From G963662655 sp963666875 (GTDB lineage Bacteria > Cloacimonadota > Cloacimonadia > Cloacimonadales > JAIOQZ01): DNA of 64,000 bases. The notes beneath the pieces are model-generated. The model had not been told where the DNA came from and did no database searches. It was given only the letters and a program-made list of their open reading frames with translations. Made by a program: the position numbers and the translations under genes. The stretch is taken from the NCBI GenBank assembly GCA_963666875.2, contig CAXXPU010000007.1:10830-74829 (forward strand), written 5' to 3'. Below are positions 7,923 to 16,107 of this stretch, piece after piece; the first letter of the stretch is position 1, and each line of letters begins with the position of its first letter.

Positions 7923-10352
7923 CTACTCCCACCTCGGTTTGCCATCGACCCTTTTCCAGGCTGGTGACAATCGAACCAGCGACTGGATCAGGAAGGACGG
8001 GTCGTCGCGCATGTCGCGCAGAATCCGGCGGGTGCGCTGCGTGTTGATGACACGCAAACCTTTGGCGGCGATCACCCGGAGCATCTCGGATTCTTGTCCT
8101 GCGTATTCGAACAGGATGTCGATGCTTCGCTCGCATTTAAAGCCGCCCATGGCAGACAGCACGTTCCGAACGTAGCGCTTCTCTTGCAGCAACACGTTGA
8201 GAGAATCGACCCAGACGCTGTCGCCGCTGTCACTGATAAGGCTGATGGTCATCTTCGCCACCAGACTGTCCGGGCTGTGCAGTCCGCGCGAATAATAGGG
8301 CTTCAGCGCGTCGGATTTCTCGGCGAAGGTGGATATGGCGCGATAGACCAGTCCACTCTTGCTGTTCATGCGGTGATTGAAGATGAATTCGGCGGCTTCG
8401 TCTTCGCGTTTCAAGAGGATTTCACCGGCCTTTTCGACACGCATCGCAGCGCTTCCCACACCCCACTCGGACGCCGCGTTGAAGATTTCTTCGATACTCG
8501 CGAGAGAATCGACCAGCGCCGCCTGTACCTCGGCCTCTTCTTCAATGGGCGTCGGCGGCTGGATCAATGCAACGTCCTTTCCCAGACCCCAAGTGCCGTT
8601 GACCCAGGCGCTGTCGTTGGCGGCTTCATCGATTCCGTATAAATCCTTACCGCCGGTGTCGAGGAAAATACCGATGCCGCCGCATCCGCGCGAGCTGTTC
8701 GCGTAGCCGTAGTTACTCGACCTGTCGCGCGCGTATTCGTCATCGCCCCAGACGTCCATGAAGACGCCGACGGAGTTGGTCAGCCCCAGTCCGTTGCCGC
8801 CCTCGATGCCATAATAGTCGTTGCCGCCACGGTCGATCATGAAGCCCACGCCGTAATCGTGACCAGCGCCTTGACCGGGTCCGTGCTTGGAGTAGTAGTG
8901 GTCTTCGCCTGCGCCGTCGAAGAGGAATCCCGCCGCGAGGTGGATACCGCTTCCTTGCGGGTAATAGACCGCGTCGTAGTAGTCGTTGCCCTCGTTGTCG
9001 ATGACGATGCCCAGCGCGTACCAGTAGGCGACCGCCTGCGCATAAACGCCGCCCTGATAGACGTCGTTACCGTGGTCGTCGTGGATGATGCCGATGCCTC
9101 CGGCGATGTCGGGTCGCATACCGAATCCGAATCCCTGTGAGAGGCTGCGGAAGTCGAACGGCGCGAGTGGTGCGTGCAGGTATTTTCCGCCGGCGTAGTA
9201 GAGGTCGTCGCCGTTGCGGTCGATCAGGACGCCTGCCGAAAGCGGACCTGCGAAACCTTCGCCGTACTGGGTGACGCTGTAGCGGTCATCGCCATCATTG
9301 TCTATTTGCAGACAGAGACCGTAACTTGCCGCGCCGATGGCGTGCAACCCGCAGTCGTAGATATCGAAGCCGGATTCGTCCTCGTAAACGCCACAGCCGA
9401 AGCAAGCGCAGAAAGACATGTCGCCGGCGCGATAGGTATCGTCGCCCGATGCGTCGTACATGCGGCACAGCCCCATCACCGCGCTGAACAGACCGCCCAC
9501 GCCGCGGTTTTCGTAGTAGTCGTTACCGTCGAGATCGATGATCCAGCAGAAGGGTTGTTTCGGGTCGGCGTAGAGGTCGGCGCGGTAGGTGTCGTTACCG
9601 CCGGTCTCGATGATCAGTGCGTAACGACCTTCGTAGGTGTCGTCGCCACTTCCGCCGATGCGCAAGGTTCCCCAGCTTGTTTTTTTCGTCCGTGGCTTGA
9701 GTTTTTTATCCTTCACCAACTCTTTCAGGACACAGAAATCTTTCTCGAACGCGATCGCCGCTCTGGACAGCGACTTGAAATCGACCTTCTCGATCAGCGC
9801 GATAAGGCTGTCGGAGTCGATGGATTCGCCCTCGACAAGGCCGCGATGTTCGAATGCCTTCTGATAGTCAAGCGAGTCTTCGTGCTCTTCCCACAGACTG
9901 AGCGCGATGGTTTCGAGCTGCTTGCGCTCGTCTTTGCTCAGTCCGCTCCATGCCTGCTGGTAGTCTCTCGAGATGGTTTCCCAGCTCTGGATGGCGTAAT
10001 CGATGGGATCGTCGGTCTTCTGATCGGAGGAAAAGTCGTCCATTCGGCAATCCGCGGAAAAAACGTCGTGCGATAGGCTCAACAGCAATTCGACAGTCGA
10101 TTTCTCGCGGACCAGCGTGTCGGTCTTCGCGACGTAGTCCGGGAAAAGGAAGGGGTGGTTGAGGATATCGACCACGATGGGGATCTTGAAATGCGTGTCC
10201 GGACTCCAGTCTTTGAGGAAGTCGGTGGAGAGACTGTCGAGGTCGTTTTCTACCAGCATGCTACGCATCATGGAGCGCTCGGATGGCGTCAGGATAGTCG
10301 CGCAGAGCGATAGTGTCAGCAGGATCAGTGCGATGGTCGTGAGGGCTTTCAT
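7923..10352 (-). CDS. Exported protein with 13 GxDxY repeats and C-terminal HEAT-like repeats
   Basis: The ATG at 10352 is chosen because AGGA lies six bases upstream and it opens a clean signal peptide (MKALTTIALILLTLSLCATI). The 809-residue product has a helical N-terminal region (about 25-215), then about 370 residues made of 13 repeats spaced roughly 25-40 residues, each with a 'G-G/D-N/D-D-x-Y' core (GSGDDTY, TGGNDTY, LDGNDYY, ASGDDTY, NDGDDRY, RGGNDYY and others). They look like acidic calcium-binding turns related in spirit to RTX nonapeptides but longer and ending in tyrosine. The last about 190 residues are helical and HEAT-like. I do not recognise a named family; a cell-surface or periplasmic role is inferred from the signal peptide only. 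Confidence 0.75.
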   Translation of the reverse strand: MKALTTIALILLTLSLCATILTPSERSMMRSMLVENDLDSLSTDFLKDWSPDTHFKIPIVVDILNHPFLFPDYVAKTDTLVREKSTVELLLSLSHDVFSADCRMDDFSSDQKTDDPIDYAIQSWETISRDYQQAWSGLSKDERKQLETIALSLWEEHEDSLDYQKAFEHRGLVEGESIDSDSLIALIEKVDFKSLSRAAIAFEKDFCVLKELVKDKKLKPRTKKTSWGTLRIGGSGDDTYEGRYALIIETGGNDTYRADLYADPKQPFCWIIDLDGNDYYENRGVGGLFSAVMGLCRMYDASGDDTYRAGDMSFCACFGCGVYEDESGFDIYDCGLHAIGAASYGLCLQIDNDGDDRYSVTQYGEGFAGPLSAGVLIDRNGDDLYYAGGKYLHAPLAPFDFRSLSQGFGFGMRPDIAGGIGIIHDDHGNDVYQGGVYAQAVAYWYALGIVIDNEGNDYYDAVYYPQGSGIHLAAGFLFDGAGEDHYYSKHGPGQGAGHDYGVGFMIDRGGNDYYGIEGGNGLGLTNSVGVFMDVWGDDEYARDRSSNYGYANSSRGCGGIGIFLDTGGKDLYGIDEAANDSAWVNGTWGLGKDVALIQPPTPIEEEAEVQAALVDSLASIEEIFNAASEWGVGSAAMRVEKAGEILLKREDEAAEFIFNHRMNSKSGLVYRAISTFAEKSDALKPYYSRGLHSPDSLVAKMTISLISDSGDSVWVDSLNVLLQEKRYVRNVLSAMGGFKCERSIDILFEYAGQESEMLRVIAAKGLRVINTQRTRRILRDMRDDPSFLIQSLVRLSPAWKRVDGKPRWE

Positions 10353-10384
10353 ATTCGTCCTTTGTTGAGGTGCTTGTTTTCCAA

Positions 10385-10422
10385 ACAATGTGAACAGCGG
10401 CTCGGTTCGTCAATGAAAAAGT
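10385..10422 (-). promoter_or_regulatory. Predicted promoter with shared ACTTTTTCATTGACG element
   Basis: On the minus strand ACTTTTTCATTGACG (10422-10408) provides a -35 TTGACG with an A/T-rich upstream element, followed after 17 bases by CATTGT (10390-10385). It lies 33 bases before the GDDxY-repeat gene. The same 15-base element occurs before ridA and, slightly altered, before ptb. Confidence 0.4.
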
Positions 10423-10446
10423 GTAGAAGACCCTCACTGCGGCCCT

Positions 10447-10480
10447 CCTTCGACGAAGTTTATCCTGAGCTTGTCGAAGG
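10447..10480. repeat. Short palindromic repeat (CCTTCGAC...GTCGAAGG)
   Basis: An 8-bp perfect inverted repeat, CCTTCGAC (10447-10454) and GTCGAAGG (10473-10480), encloses GAAGTTTATCCTGAGCTT. It looks like a dispersed intergenic repeat and lies in the 234-base gap before the asparagine-synthetase-like gene; the gap shows no other gene. Confidence 0.55.
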
Positions 10481-10586
10481 GCTCAAGGATGACACGCAAG
10501 CGGATGAGGGAACAGAAAATGCTGGACGCGGTAATCCGGTCTGCTTTCCTTGGGATGCCTGTTAATGCTGACTACAAGGATGGGAT

Positions 10587-12284
10587 ATGCCCGGAATTAC
10601 CCTGTGTTACGGAGATGTCGAGCGCTTCAGGGAAACCTGCGAAAAGCGTAGAATAGAGCTGGAAGGACACGCGTTTCATCATACGTTCGAGCTGATCGAG
10701 CCGATGCCGGATGTCGCGATATTCATCCACGAACACAACGGACACCCGGTATCCCGTCTGGAGGATGAAAACCGGCTCGTGTTGTGGGAAAATCCCGCTC
10801 GTGAGATCGATCCCGCAACCATTCTGCCGGATAAAACCGCGGAGCAACTCCAGCACGAACTCAACACAGGCTTCACCTGCACGATCATCGATAAGAGAGA
10901 GCGATCGCTGCATTTCTTCAACGACAGGCTCGCGCGGTTTCCGCTCTACTACTACCGGGACGACGCGACCTTCATCCTGAGCAGGGATATCGCGCTGCTT
11001 CAGGACTGCCTGCCCGAACTCGAGATGGACAGCGTCCTGATGGCGCAGATGTTGTTCGTGGGATTCGTACCCGGCAAGCCGTCCGTCTATCGTGAGATTG
11101 AGAGCTGCCTTCCGCAGACTTCCGGCCGGCTCCGATTCGAGCGCCCGGTCCGACTGACCATCCACGACAAACCGGAACTCAGGATTCCACCCGTGCTCGA
11201 GAACGTGAATCGTGGACAACACTTACAGGAAATGCTGCACGCCTTCATTCGCGCGACCAAGCGTTGTGCGGGATCAAGCGAGGTGACGCTGGGATTGAGC
11301 GGCGGACTGGACTCCAGGGCGGTCGGCGGCGCGCTGCACAAGCTCGGCATGACATTCGCCTCCGCGACCTATCTGGACCATGATCGAACCGCCGCACGCG
11401 ACGTCCGGGTCGCAAAGCAACTCGCCCGGCTCTGGGACTGCCCGTTCACGATCTATCGACTCGCGGAGGAATCGGAAGCCTCCCGTGCGGAACTTTTCGG
11501 GCTGAAGCGCGGTGTCAACTACCTCGGCCTGGGCTTCCTCTGCGATTTCCTGCGCGGGTTGAACCGCGACAGCGGATACGTCTTCTTCACCGGCGACGGC
11601 GGCGACAAGGTTATGCCCGATCTCTACCCGACAGAACATCTTGCGGACGAAACTCAGTTCGTTAACTACCTGAGCAGGTCTGCGTCGATCTTCTCCATCG
11701 ATGCGATCGCATCCATGCTTGGGATCGACGCGAAAGCCATTACGGACTACCTGCTCGATGTGGTCTCGCGCTACCCGGTAGAAAGCTGGGACGAGCGCTA
11801 TCGGTACTTCTATCTGGCGGAGCGCGGCGGTAGATGGTTGTTCGAGGGTGAGGATCGAAACCGCTACTACGCCCGGACGGAGACGCCCTTCTACGACTGG
11901 GAGTTCTACAGCCTTGCCATGCAGGCGCCGCGTGACTGGAAGCGTGACCTGCAACTCTACCGCAAGTTCCTGCACGCGCTGTCTCCCGAACTGACCGCCA
12001 TCGCCAGCGCAAACACCATGCTGGATATCACCGGCCACGACACCAATCCTCTGCACTACCTGAACTGGTTTACGTTCCGGCTCACACGAAAGCTGAAGTC
12101 CATGCGGATCAGGCGCGGTCATGGTTATCTGGAAGACCGGCCCGAGCTCGTCACCAGGATCGACAACCTTCTGCAACGCGGCAGGATATCGCCTCTTTCG
12201 CCGGATTATTTAAAATCCCTGAAACGGGTGCAGGCGTACTACCTCTACACCATCCTCGCGATGATCGATAACGGGACGCGATAG
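10587..12284 (+). CDS. Asparagine synthetase-like protein with degenerate glutaminase half
   Basis: The 565-residue protein has a C-terminal ATP-pyrophosphatase domain with the PP-loop 'LGLSGGLDSRAVGGAL' (about residues 234-249), a second conserved segment 'FFTGDGGDKVMPD' (about 332-344), and a basic helical tail, as in asparagine synthetase B. The N-terminal half keeps some features of the glutamine-amidotransferase fold ('FFNDRLARFPLYYY'), but the mature protein would not begin with the catalytic cysteine (it reads MPGITLC), so glutamine-dependent ammonia release is unlikely. Relatives of this type are beta-lactam synthetase-like or exopolysaccharide-linked AsnB paralogs. It stands alone, with no biosynthetic partners beside it. 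The start is the first ATG; the ribosome site (AAGGATGGGAT) is acceptable. Confidence 0.8.
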   Translation: MPGITLCYGDVERFRETCEKRRIELEGHAFHHTFELIEPMPDVAIFIHEHNGHPVSRLEDENRLVLWENPAREIDPATILPDKTAEQLQHELNTGFTCTIIDKRERSLHFFNDRLARFPLYYYRDDATFILSRDIALLQDCLPELEMDSVLMAQMLFVGFVPGKPSVYREIESCLPQTSGRLRFERPVRLTIHDKPELRIPPVLENVNRGQHLQEMLHAFIRATKRCAGSSEVTLGLSGGLDSRAVGGALHKLGMTFASATYLDHDRTAARDVRVAKQLARLWDCPFTIYRLAEESEASRAELFGLKRGVNYLGLGFLCDFLRGLNRDSGYVFFTGDGGDKVMPDLYPTEHLADETQFVNYLSRSASIFSIDAIASMLGIDAKAITDYLLDVVSRYPVESWDERYRYFYLAERGGRWLFEGEDRNRYYARTETPFYDWEFYSLAMQAPRDWKRDLQLYRKFLHALSPELTAIASANTMLDITGHDTNPLHYLNWFTFRLTRKLKSMRIRRGHGYLEDRPELVTRIDNLLQRGRISPLSPDYLKSLKRVQAYYLYTILAMIDNGTR

Positions 12285-12333
12285 CGAATAAGTTAATATA
12301 GATTTGCGTTCAGACTCGCTGGGCGATATCTCT
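12285..12333. other. Start of a 406-base non-coding gap between asnB-like gene and IS110 transposase
   Basis: Positions 12285-12690 hold no convincing gene. They contain a MITE-like inverted repeat (12334-12472), about 55 bases of AT-rich sequence, and the structured leader of the IS110 element (12532-12690), each described separately. Confidence 0.7.
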
Positions 12334-12472
12334 TGCTGTAGGGGCAGGTCCCCGTGCCTGCCCTCTCTATGGTCCGCCAAGCTCCTGTAGGTTTTTCCGA
12401 AGGAAACTAACCTGGAATCTTATCCAGCTTGGCATTTCTCTAAGGAAGGGCAGGCACGGGGACCTGCCCCTT
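12334..12472. repeat. MITE-like element (family B), copy 1
   Basis: Inverted arms at about 12334-12364 and 12447-12472 share the core GGGGCAGGTCCCCGTGCCTG. The same element with perfect 31-base arms occurs at 60288-60402. No coding capacity. It lies next to the IS110 element. Confidence 0.85.
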
Positions 12473-12531
12473 ATATGTTGTCATTTAGAATACCTTGATG
12501 GGAAATTCAGCGTTCATATTCTGAGGTAAAA

Positions 12532-12690
12532 GTATTGCCCCGATGCGCATCAGGGCAATACATCGGTCTTGAGATCGTCCTGCCCCGAGGGATTAACATC
12601 CCGTTTTGTAGAAAGATCCGGACCGATTATCCATAGAAACCCGAACAGTTTCCTGAGCTTCGAGCTCGAATAAATAAGGAAGGAGTACAC
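12532..12690 (+). ncRNA. Candidate IS110 bridge RNA / structured leader
   Basis: IS110-group transposases use a bridge RNA encoded in the long non-coding left end before the transposase gene. Here the leader contains a near-perfect palindrome (GTATTGCCC 12532-12540 with GGGCAATAC 12553-12561; GATGCGCATC in the middle). It is followed by a long-range stem ATCGGTC (12562-12568) with GACCGAT (12621-12627) reinforced by GATC/GATC (12573-12576, 12615-12618), enclosing an inner GGGA...TCCC hairpin and unpaired side segments that could serve as guides. A further GAGCT-TCG-AGCTC hairpin lies near 12656. Exact RNA ends and the guide-to-target pairing are not established. Confidence 0.45.
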
Positions 12691-13695
12691 ATGGAAAAGA
12701 ATAACATGCGCACATTTACCTATATCGGCATCGATGTCTCGAAAGCCCATCTGGATTTCTATATACCTACAAGCGGTAAAACTTTGCAAGTGAAAAATGA
12801 CAAAATCGGTTACCGAAAGCTTCAGAAGGAACTTGGCGATCTTGATGATGCATTACTGGTCATGGAAGCGACCGGTGGTTACGAGCAAGGAGTTTTTCGA
12901 TATTTCGTTAAGCTTGATATTCCCTGCAATATCGTGAATCCGAAGCATTCCAAGGATTTTTCCAGGTCGATGGGCACCTACGAAAAGACCGATCGTATCG
13001 ATGCGAAAGTGCTTTCAGCTTTTGGGGAATTTCGCAAGCTTCAGCCGATGGAATTTCCAGATGAAGATCGTCAGAAACTTCGTGATTTGGTTCGCAGGCG
13101 GTTACAAATCGTTGCTAACATCAGTAAGGAGCGTAACCACCTTGAGAAAGCATCGGGAGTCGTGAAGAAGGATATCCGGCAGCATATCGAATTCCTGGAA
13201 AAGCGGCTTGAGAAGCTGGATAAGTCGATTGACGATGTGATATCTTCATCTCAGGAATTGTCGGAAAAAGCCGAGATATTGGGCAGCGTCAGTGGGATCG
13301 GATCGCAGTCGATATCGATCATTCTTTCCGAACTACCCGAATTGGGTAATCTGTCTCACCGAAAGATATCGAAGATCGTGGGTGTTGCCCCCTTAGCGTA
13401 TGACAGTGGCAAGCTCAAAGGAAAACGTTCAATCTATGGAGGACGAAAGAATATCCGGAATGTGCTTTATATGGCTGCCTTGTCAGCGTCCCGGCATAAT
13501 CCGAGAATCAGGTCGTTTTACAGGAGACTCATCGAAAACGGTAAATCGCATAAGGTTGCACTGGTGGCGTGCGTTCATAAACTCTTGATCATCATCAACG
13601 CCATGATTTATACCGGATCAAAATGGGATTGCGACACGGCAGACACTGTGTTGGAGAAACATGAGAAAATGGCAATGATAAGCTCTGTCTATTAA
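12691..13695 (+). CDS. IS110-family transposase (DEDD recombinase)
   Basis: The 334-residue protein has the IS110 two-domain structure. The N-terminal RuvC-like DEDD domain shows 'YIGIDVSKAHLDF' (first Asp near residue 14), 'LLVMEATGGYE' (Glu near 57) and 'KTDRIDAKVLS' (the D-x-x-D pair near 104-107). The C-terminal Transposase_20 domain shows 'GIGSQSISIILSELPELG', 'VGVAPLAYDSGKLKGKR' and 'NVLYMAALSASRHNP', which contains the probable serine nucleophile. Such enzymes insert without target duplications under bridge-RNA guidance. AAGGAAGGAG precedes the ATG. The gene is intact and flanked by palindromic repeats on both sides, a common choice of target for IS110 elements. Confidence 0.95.
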   Translation: MEKNNMRTFTYIGIDVSKAHLDFYIPTSGKTLQVKNDKIGYRKLQKELGDLDDALLVMEATGGYEQGVFRYFVKLDIPCNIVNPKHSKDFSRSMGTYEKTDRIDAKVLSAFGEFRKLQPMEFPDEDRQKLRDLVRRRLQIVANISKERNHLEKASGVVKKDIRQHIEFLEKRLEKLDKSIDDVISSSQELSEKAEILGSVSGIGSQSISIILSELPELGNLSHRKISKIVGVAPLAYDSGKLKGKRSIYGGRKNIRNVLYMAALSASRHNPRIRSFYRRLIENGKSHKVALVACVHKLLIIINAMIYTGSKWDCDTADTVLEKHEKMAMISSVY

Positions 13696-13712
13696 GTGGG
13701 ATCGGAAGTGTT

Positions 13713-13763
13713 GGTGCCTCGGAGATCGATCGAAGCGGAGCGAAGGGAGATCTCCGAGGCACC
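13713..13763. repeat. Perfect 15-bp inverted repeat after the IS110 transposase
   Basis: GGTGCCTCGGAGATC (13713-13727) and GATCTCCGAGGCACC (13749-13763) form a strong stem with a 21-base loop. It could end the transposase transcript, though it lacks a T tract, or be the palindromic target beside which the element inserted. The CGGAGATCG segment resembles the family A sub-unit. Confidence 0.75.
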
Positions 13764-13863
13764 AGAAAAAGTCTTTGACGAGAAACACAGTTTCTACAGC
13801 AGATCTTCGAAGTTGAATAACACAAAATAAATACCCACTCGATTTGAAGCAAAACTTAATTTA

Positions 13864-13892
13864 TTGACATATTTCGCCACTGGATTCATACC
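13864..13892 (+). promoter_or_regulatory. Predicted promoter of the TPR gene
   Basis: TTGACA (13864-13869), 17 bases, then CATACC (13887-13892); perfect -35, poor -10, in AT-rich sequence 28 bases before the ATG at 13920. Confidence 0.4.
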
Positions 13893-13919
13893 TTGCGCAT
13901 CCACATCCCGGAGGTATTT

Positions 13920-15971
13920 ATGCGATCCGTATGGCTTGTTATAATCATGTTACTCGCTTCGATTCTCGGTGCCGTTACCACTACATCCGACACTATCCGT
14001 GTGCCTGTACAGATTGACAGCCAGACGGTTGATACAAAAACGATTACTCAAGAAATAACACCTCTCAATATTGCTGAAGAAAAGAAAGATGATGAGACGA
14101 AAGTGTTATCAGTTCGTATGGCATTTATAGATATGGTGTTAGCAGTATTTACGGTGTTTTTAATGGGGATATCGATTATCGGTGGTATTATTGGATATTT
14201 CTTTTTTCGGAACTATAGAGCATTCAAGAGACGAATCACTAAGGATTTAGAGCCAATTTATCAATTACGTGGAACTCTTCTGAAGCAGAAAGCGCAACTA
14301 AAATCTGGTGTGGATTCATTGAAAGCGCCGATTGACAAGTTCGATTCTCTTGATCGAAACATCGATGATAGTGAGAGATATCTGTTGGAAAACTTTATTC
14401 GCTTAACTGACTTGCTTGTTCTGTATGGTGAGCAATTAACTGATTCTGACATCGAGAGACGGTGGTTAGGATTTTACTTACTTGGAAAGCACAGGATTGC
14501 TCTTAGAGTAGCACTCAAGGCTTCAAAAACAGAACCAAACAATATTGATTGGAAATACCGTGCAAGTCAAACTTTGTATAAGTTAGGGGATCGAAAGACT
14601 GCCTTGCTGAAACTACAGGAAATAGTTCAAATAGATGATAGTATAGCACCTGTATGGCTCAACATTGGAATTGTTTATGTGCATGAAGGGAAATACGATG
14701 ATGCAGTTAATGCATTTGGCAAAGCAGTAGAACTTGATCCTCTGTTGGCAGAAGCATGGAATAATCTTGGAGGGGCTTATGCACAACAATCTGACTTTGA
14801 TAATGCTTTACGGGCGTACTCTGAGGCTGTGAAGTTGGAGCCTCAGGCTGGAGGTTACTGGTACAATATTGGAAATTTGCATGCAGGGAAGAAGAAGTAC
14901 GCAAAATCTCTTGATTATTATTTCAAAGCGACGACCTTAACTCCAGATAGGGCTGAAATATGGACTAATCTAGGTAATTGCTTCAAAGAAATAGGAGATC
15001 ATGGTAATGCGATGAGATGCTTTAATAGAGCAATCCGAATATCGCCGAATATCGCAATTCATTGGTTTAATAGAGGTAATCTATGTGCATATATGGGGCA
15101 CTTTTCTGAAGCATATTATTCATTAGAACATGCGATTCTACTAAATAGTGAATTGACGGAAGCATACCTGAGCATGGCAGTAATACTATCAGAAAGAGGT
15201 AGGCGCAAAGAAGCTCTTGGCTATATCGATGATTTATTGTCGTCGGATAGTCACAATTCAGAACTCTGGGAATTTCGGGGAGGAGTTGCTTATGACGATA
15301 AGTTGTTTGAAGAAGCATTTTTATCATTTAGCGAAGCAGTTAAATGGAACCCCGAATCTTCAAAGGCTTTTTATTACCAAGGATTATCGCTGGAACGAAT
15401 AGAGCGCTTTGAACGGGCTATAGACGCGTACAACTCTGCCTTGAGTTTTGAGCCACAAAATGCTGAAATATGGTACAATAAAGGAAGATGTTATGTCTGG
15501 ATACAAGCTTTGGAGAAAGCAAAAGAATCTTTGAATAGAGCTCTTGAACTAAAACCAGAATACGTTGAGGCACTTAATGTTCTGAGTATTGTATTTGCAT
15601 TAAAAGGTCAATTTCCAAACGCGCACGATATTGTCGAGAAAACACGTAAAATTTCTCCTTTGTTCTCAGGTACATGGAGTTCTAAAGCATACGTTTTGTA
15701 TAAAGAAAAACGTTACAATGAAGCAATAATTGCTTCTAATAAAGCTATTGAACTTGATCAGAAGAATGTTTTTGCATGGTACAACAGAGCTTGCACTCTT
15801 TCACTTCAGAATAAAGTAGGTGAAATGTTGGAAAGTCTGAAGAAAGCCATCGAATTGGAGCCGAAATATAAGAAACAAGCCCGAGAGGACGAAGACTTCA
15901 AAGCCTTCTGGGACGACCCCGACTTCATCGCGCTGACGAGGGACGACGACGGAGAAGAGAGCAAGGAATAA
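13920..15971 (+). CDS. Membrane-anchored tetratricopeptide-repeat protein
   Basis: GGAGG (13910-13914) five bases before the ATG at 13920 fixes the start; an earlier in-frame ATG at 13893 lacks one. The 683-residue product begins with a signal sequence (MRSVWLVIIMLLASILGAV), has a second hydrophobic span near residues 75-100 (VFTVFLMGISIIGGIIGYFF) and a basic stretch after it. About 14 TPRs fill residues 185-660 (for example 'VWLNIGIVYVHEGKYDDAVN', 'AWNNLGGAYAQQSDFDNALR'). The end 'FKAFWDDPDFIAL' is the motif that often closes TPR arrays. TPRs bind proteins, so a scaffold or envelope-assembly role is likely. Codon use is clearly AT-richer than in neighbours until the last about 40 codons, suggesting transfer, and the gene follows an insertion sequence. 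Confidence 0.85.
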   Translation: MRSVWLVIIMLLASILGAVTTTSDTIRVPVQIDSQTVDTKTITQEITPLNIAEEKKDDETKVLSVRMAFIDMVLAVFTVFLMGISIIGGIIGYFFFRNYRAFKRRITKDLEPIYQLRGTLLKQKAQLKSGVDSLKAPIDKFDSLDRNIDDSERYLLENFIRLTDLLVLYGEQLTDSDIERRWLGFYLLGKHRIALRVALKASKTEPNNIDWKYRASQTLYKLGDRKTALLKLQEIVQIDDSIAPVWLNIGIVYVHEGKYDDAVNAFGKAVELDPLLAEAWNNLGGAYAQQSDFDNALRAYSEAVKLEPQAGGYWYNIGNLHAGKKKYAKSLDYYFKATTLTPDRAEIWTNLGNCFKEIGDHGNAMRCFNRAIRISPNIAIHWFNRGNLCAYMGHFSEAYYSLEHAILLNSELTEAYLSMAVILSERGRRKEALGYIDDLLSSDSHNSELWEFRGGVAYDDKLFEEAFLSFSEAVKWNPESSKAFYYQGLSLERIERFERAIDAYNSALSFEPQNAEIWYNKGRCYVWIQALEKAKESLNRALELKPEYVEALNVLSIVFALKGQFPNAHDIVEKTRKISPLFSGTWSSKAYVLYKEKRYNEAIIASNKAIELDQKNVFAWYNRACTLSLQNKVGEMLESLKKAIELEPKYKKQAREDEDFKAFWDDPDFIALTRDDDGEESKE

Positions 15972-16012
15972 CCCCCAGGTGGCACTGGGTTGATCCGCAT
16001 GACGAAGTAGAG

Positions 16013-16050
16013 AAACCCCCTTTTGTTCCCCCTTATCAGGGGGATGAGGG
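16013..16050. repeat. C-rich palindromic repeat, half-element (family C)
   Basis: Contains CCCCCTTTTGTTCCCCCTTA followed by TCAGGGGGATGAGG. It is closely related to one arm of the complete inverted repeat at 63481-63580, so it appears to be a degenerate or single-arm copy. Confidence 0.6.
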
Positions 16051-16058
16051 AATAAGCA

Positions 16059-16088
16059 AAACCTCCACAATCAGGCTTGCGGAGGTTT
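16059..16088. terminator. Hairpin terminator between TPR gene and acyl-CoA dehydrogenase
   Basis: AAACCTCC (16059-16066) and GGAGGTTT (16081-16088) form an 8-bp stem whose ends supply short A/T tracts on both strands; it lies 20 bases after the acyl-CoA dehydrogenase stop on the minus strand and likely serves both converging genes. Confidence 0.65.
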
Positions 16089-16107
16089 ATCGTATGCTGA
16101 TAGCCGA

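Larger units (their letters stand above)
12532..13712 (+). mobile_element. IS110-family insertion sequence (approximate extent)
   Basis: The element consists of the structured leader and the transposase gene with only a short right end. IS110 elements lack clear terminal inverted repeats and target duplications, so the ends given are estimates bounded by the family B repeat on the left and the 15-bp inverted repeat at 13713-13763 on the right. Confidence 0.6.

Noticed and set aside
13713..13763. Terminal inverted repeat of the insertion sequence
   Set aside because: Both arms lie on one side of the transposase gene, and the IS110 group does not have classical terminal repeats; kept as a separate palindrome.
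13879..13900. Sigma-54-like CTGGATTCATACCTTGCGC before the TPR gene
   Set aside because: GG and GC are 13-14 bases apart rather than the strict 12, so RpoN is unlikely to bind.
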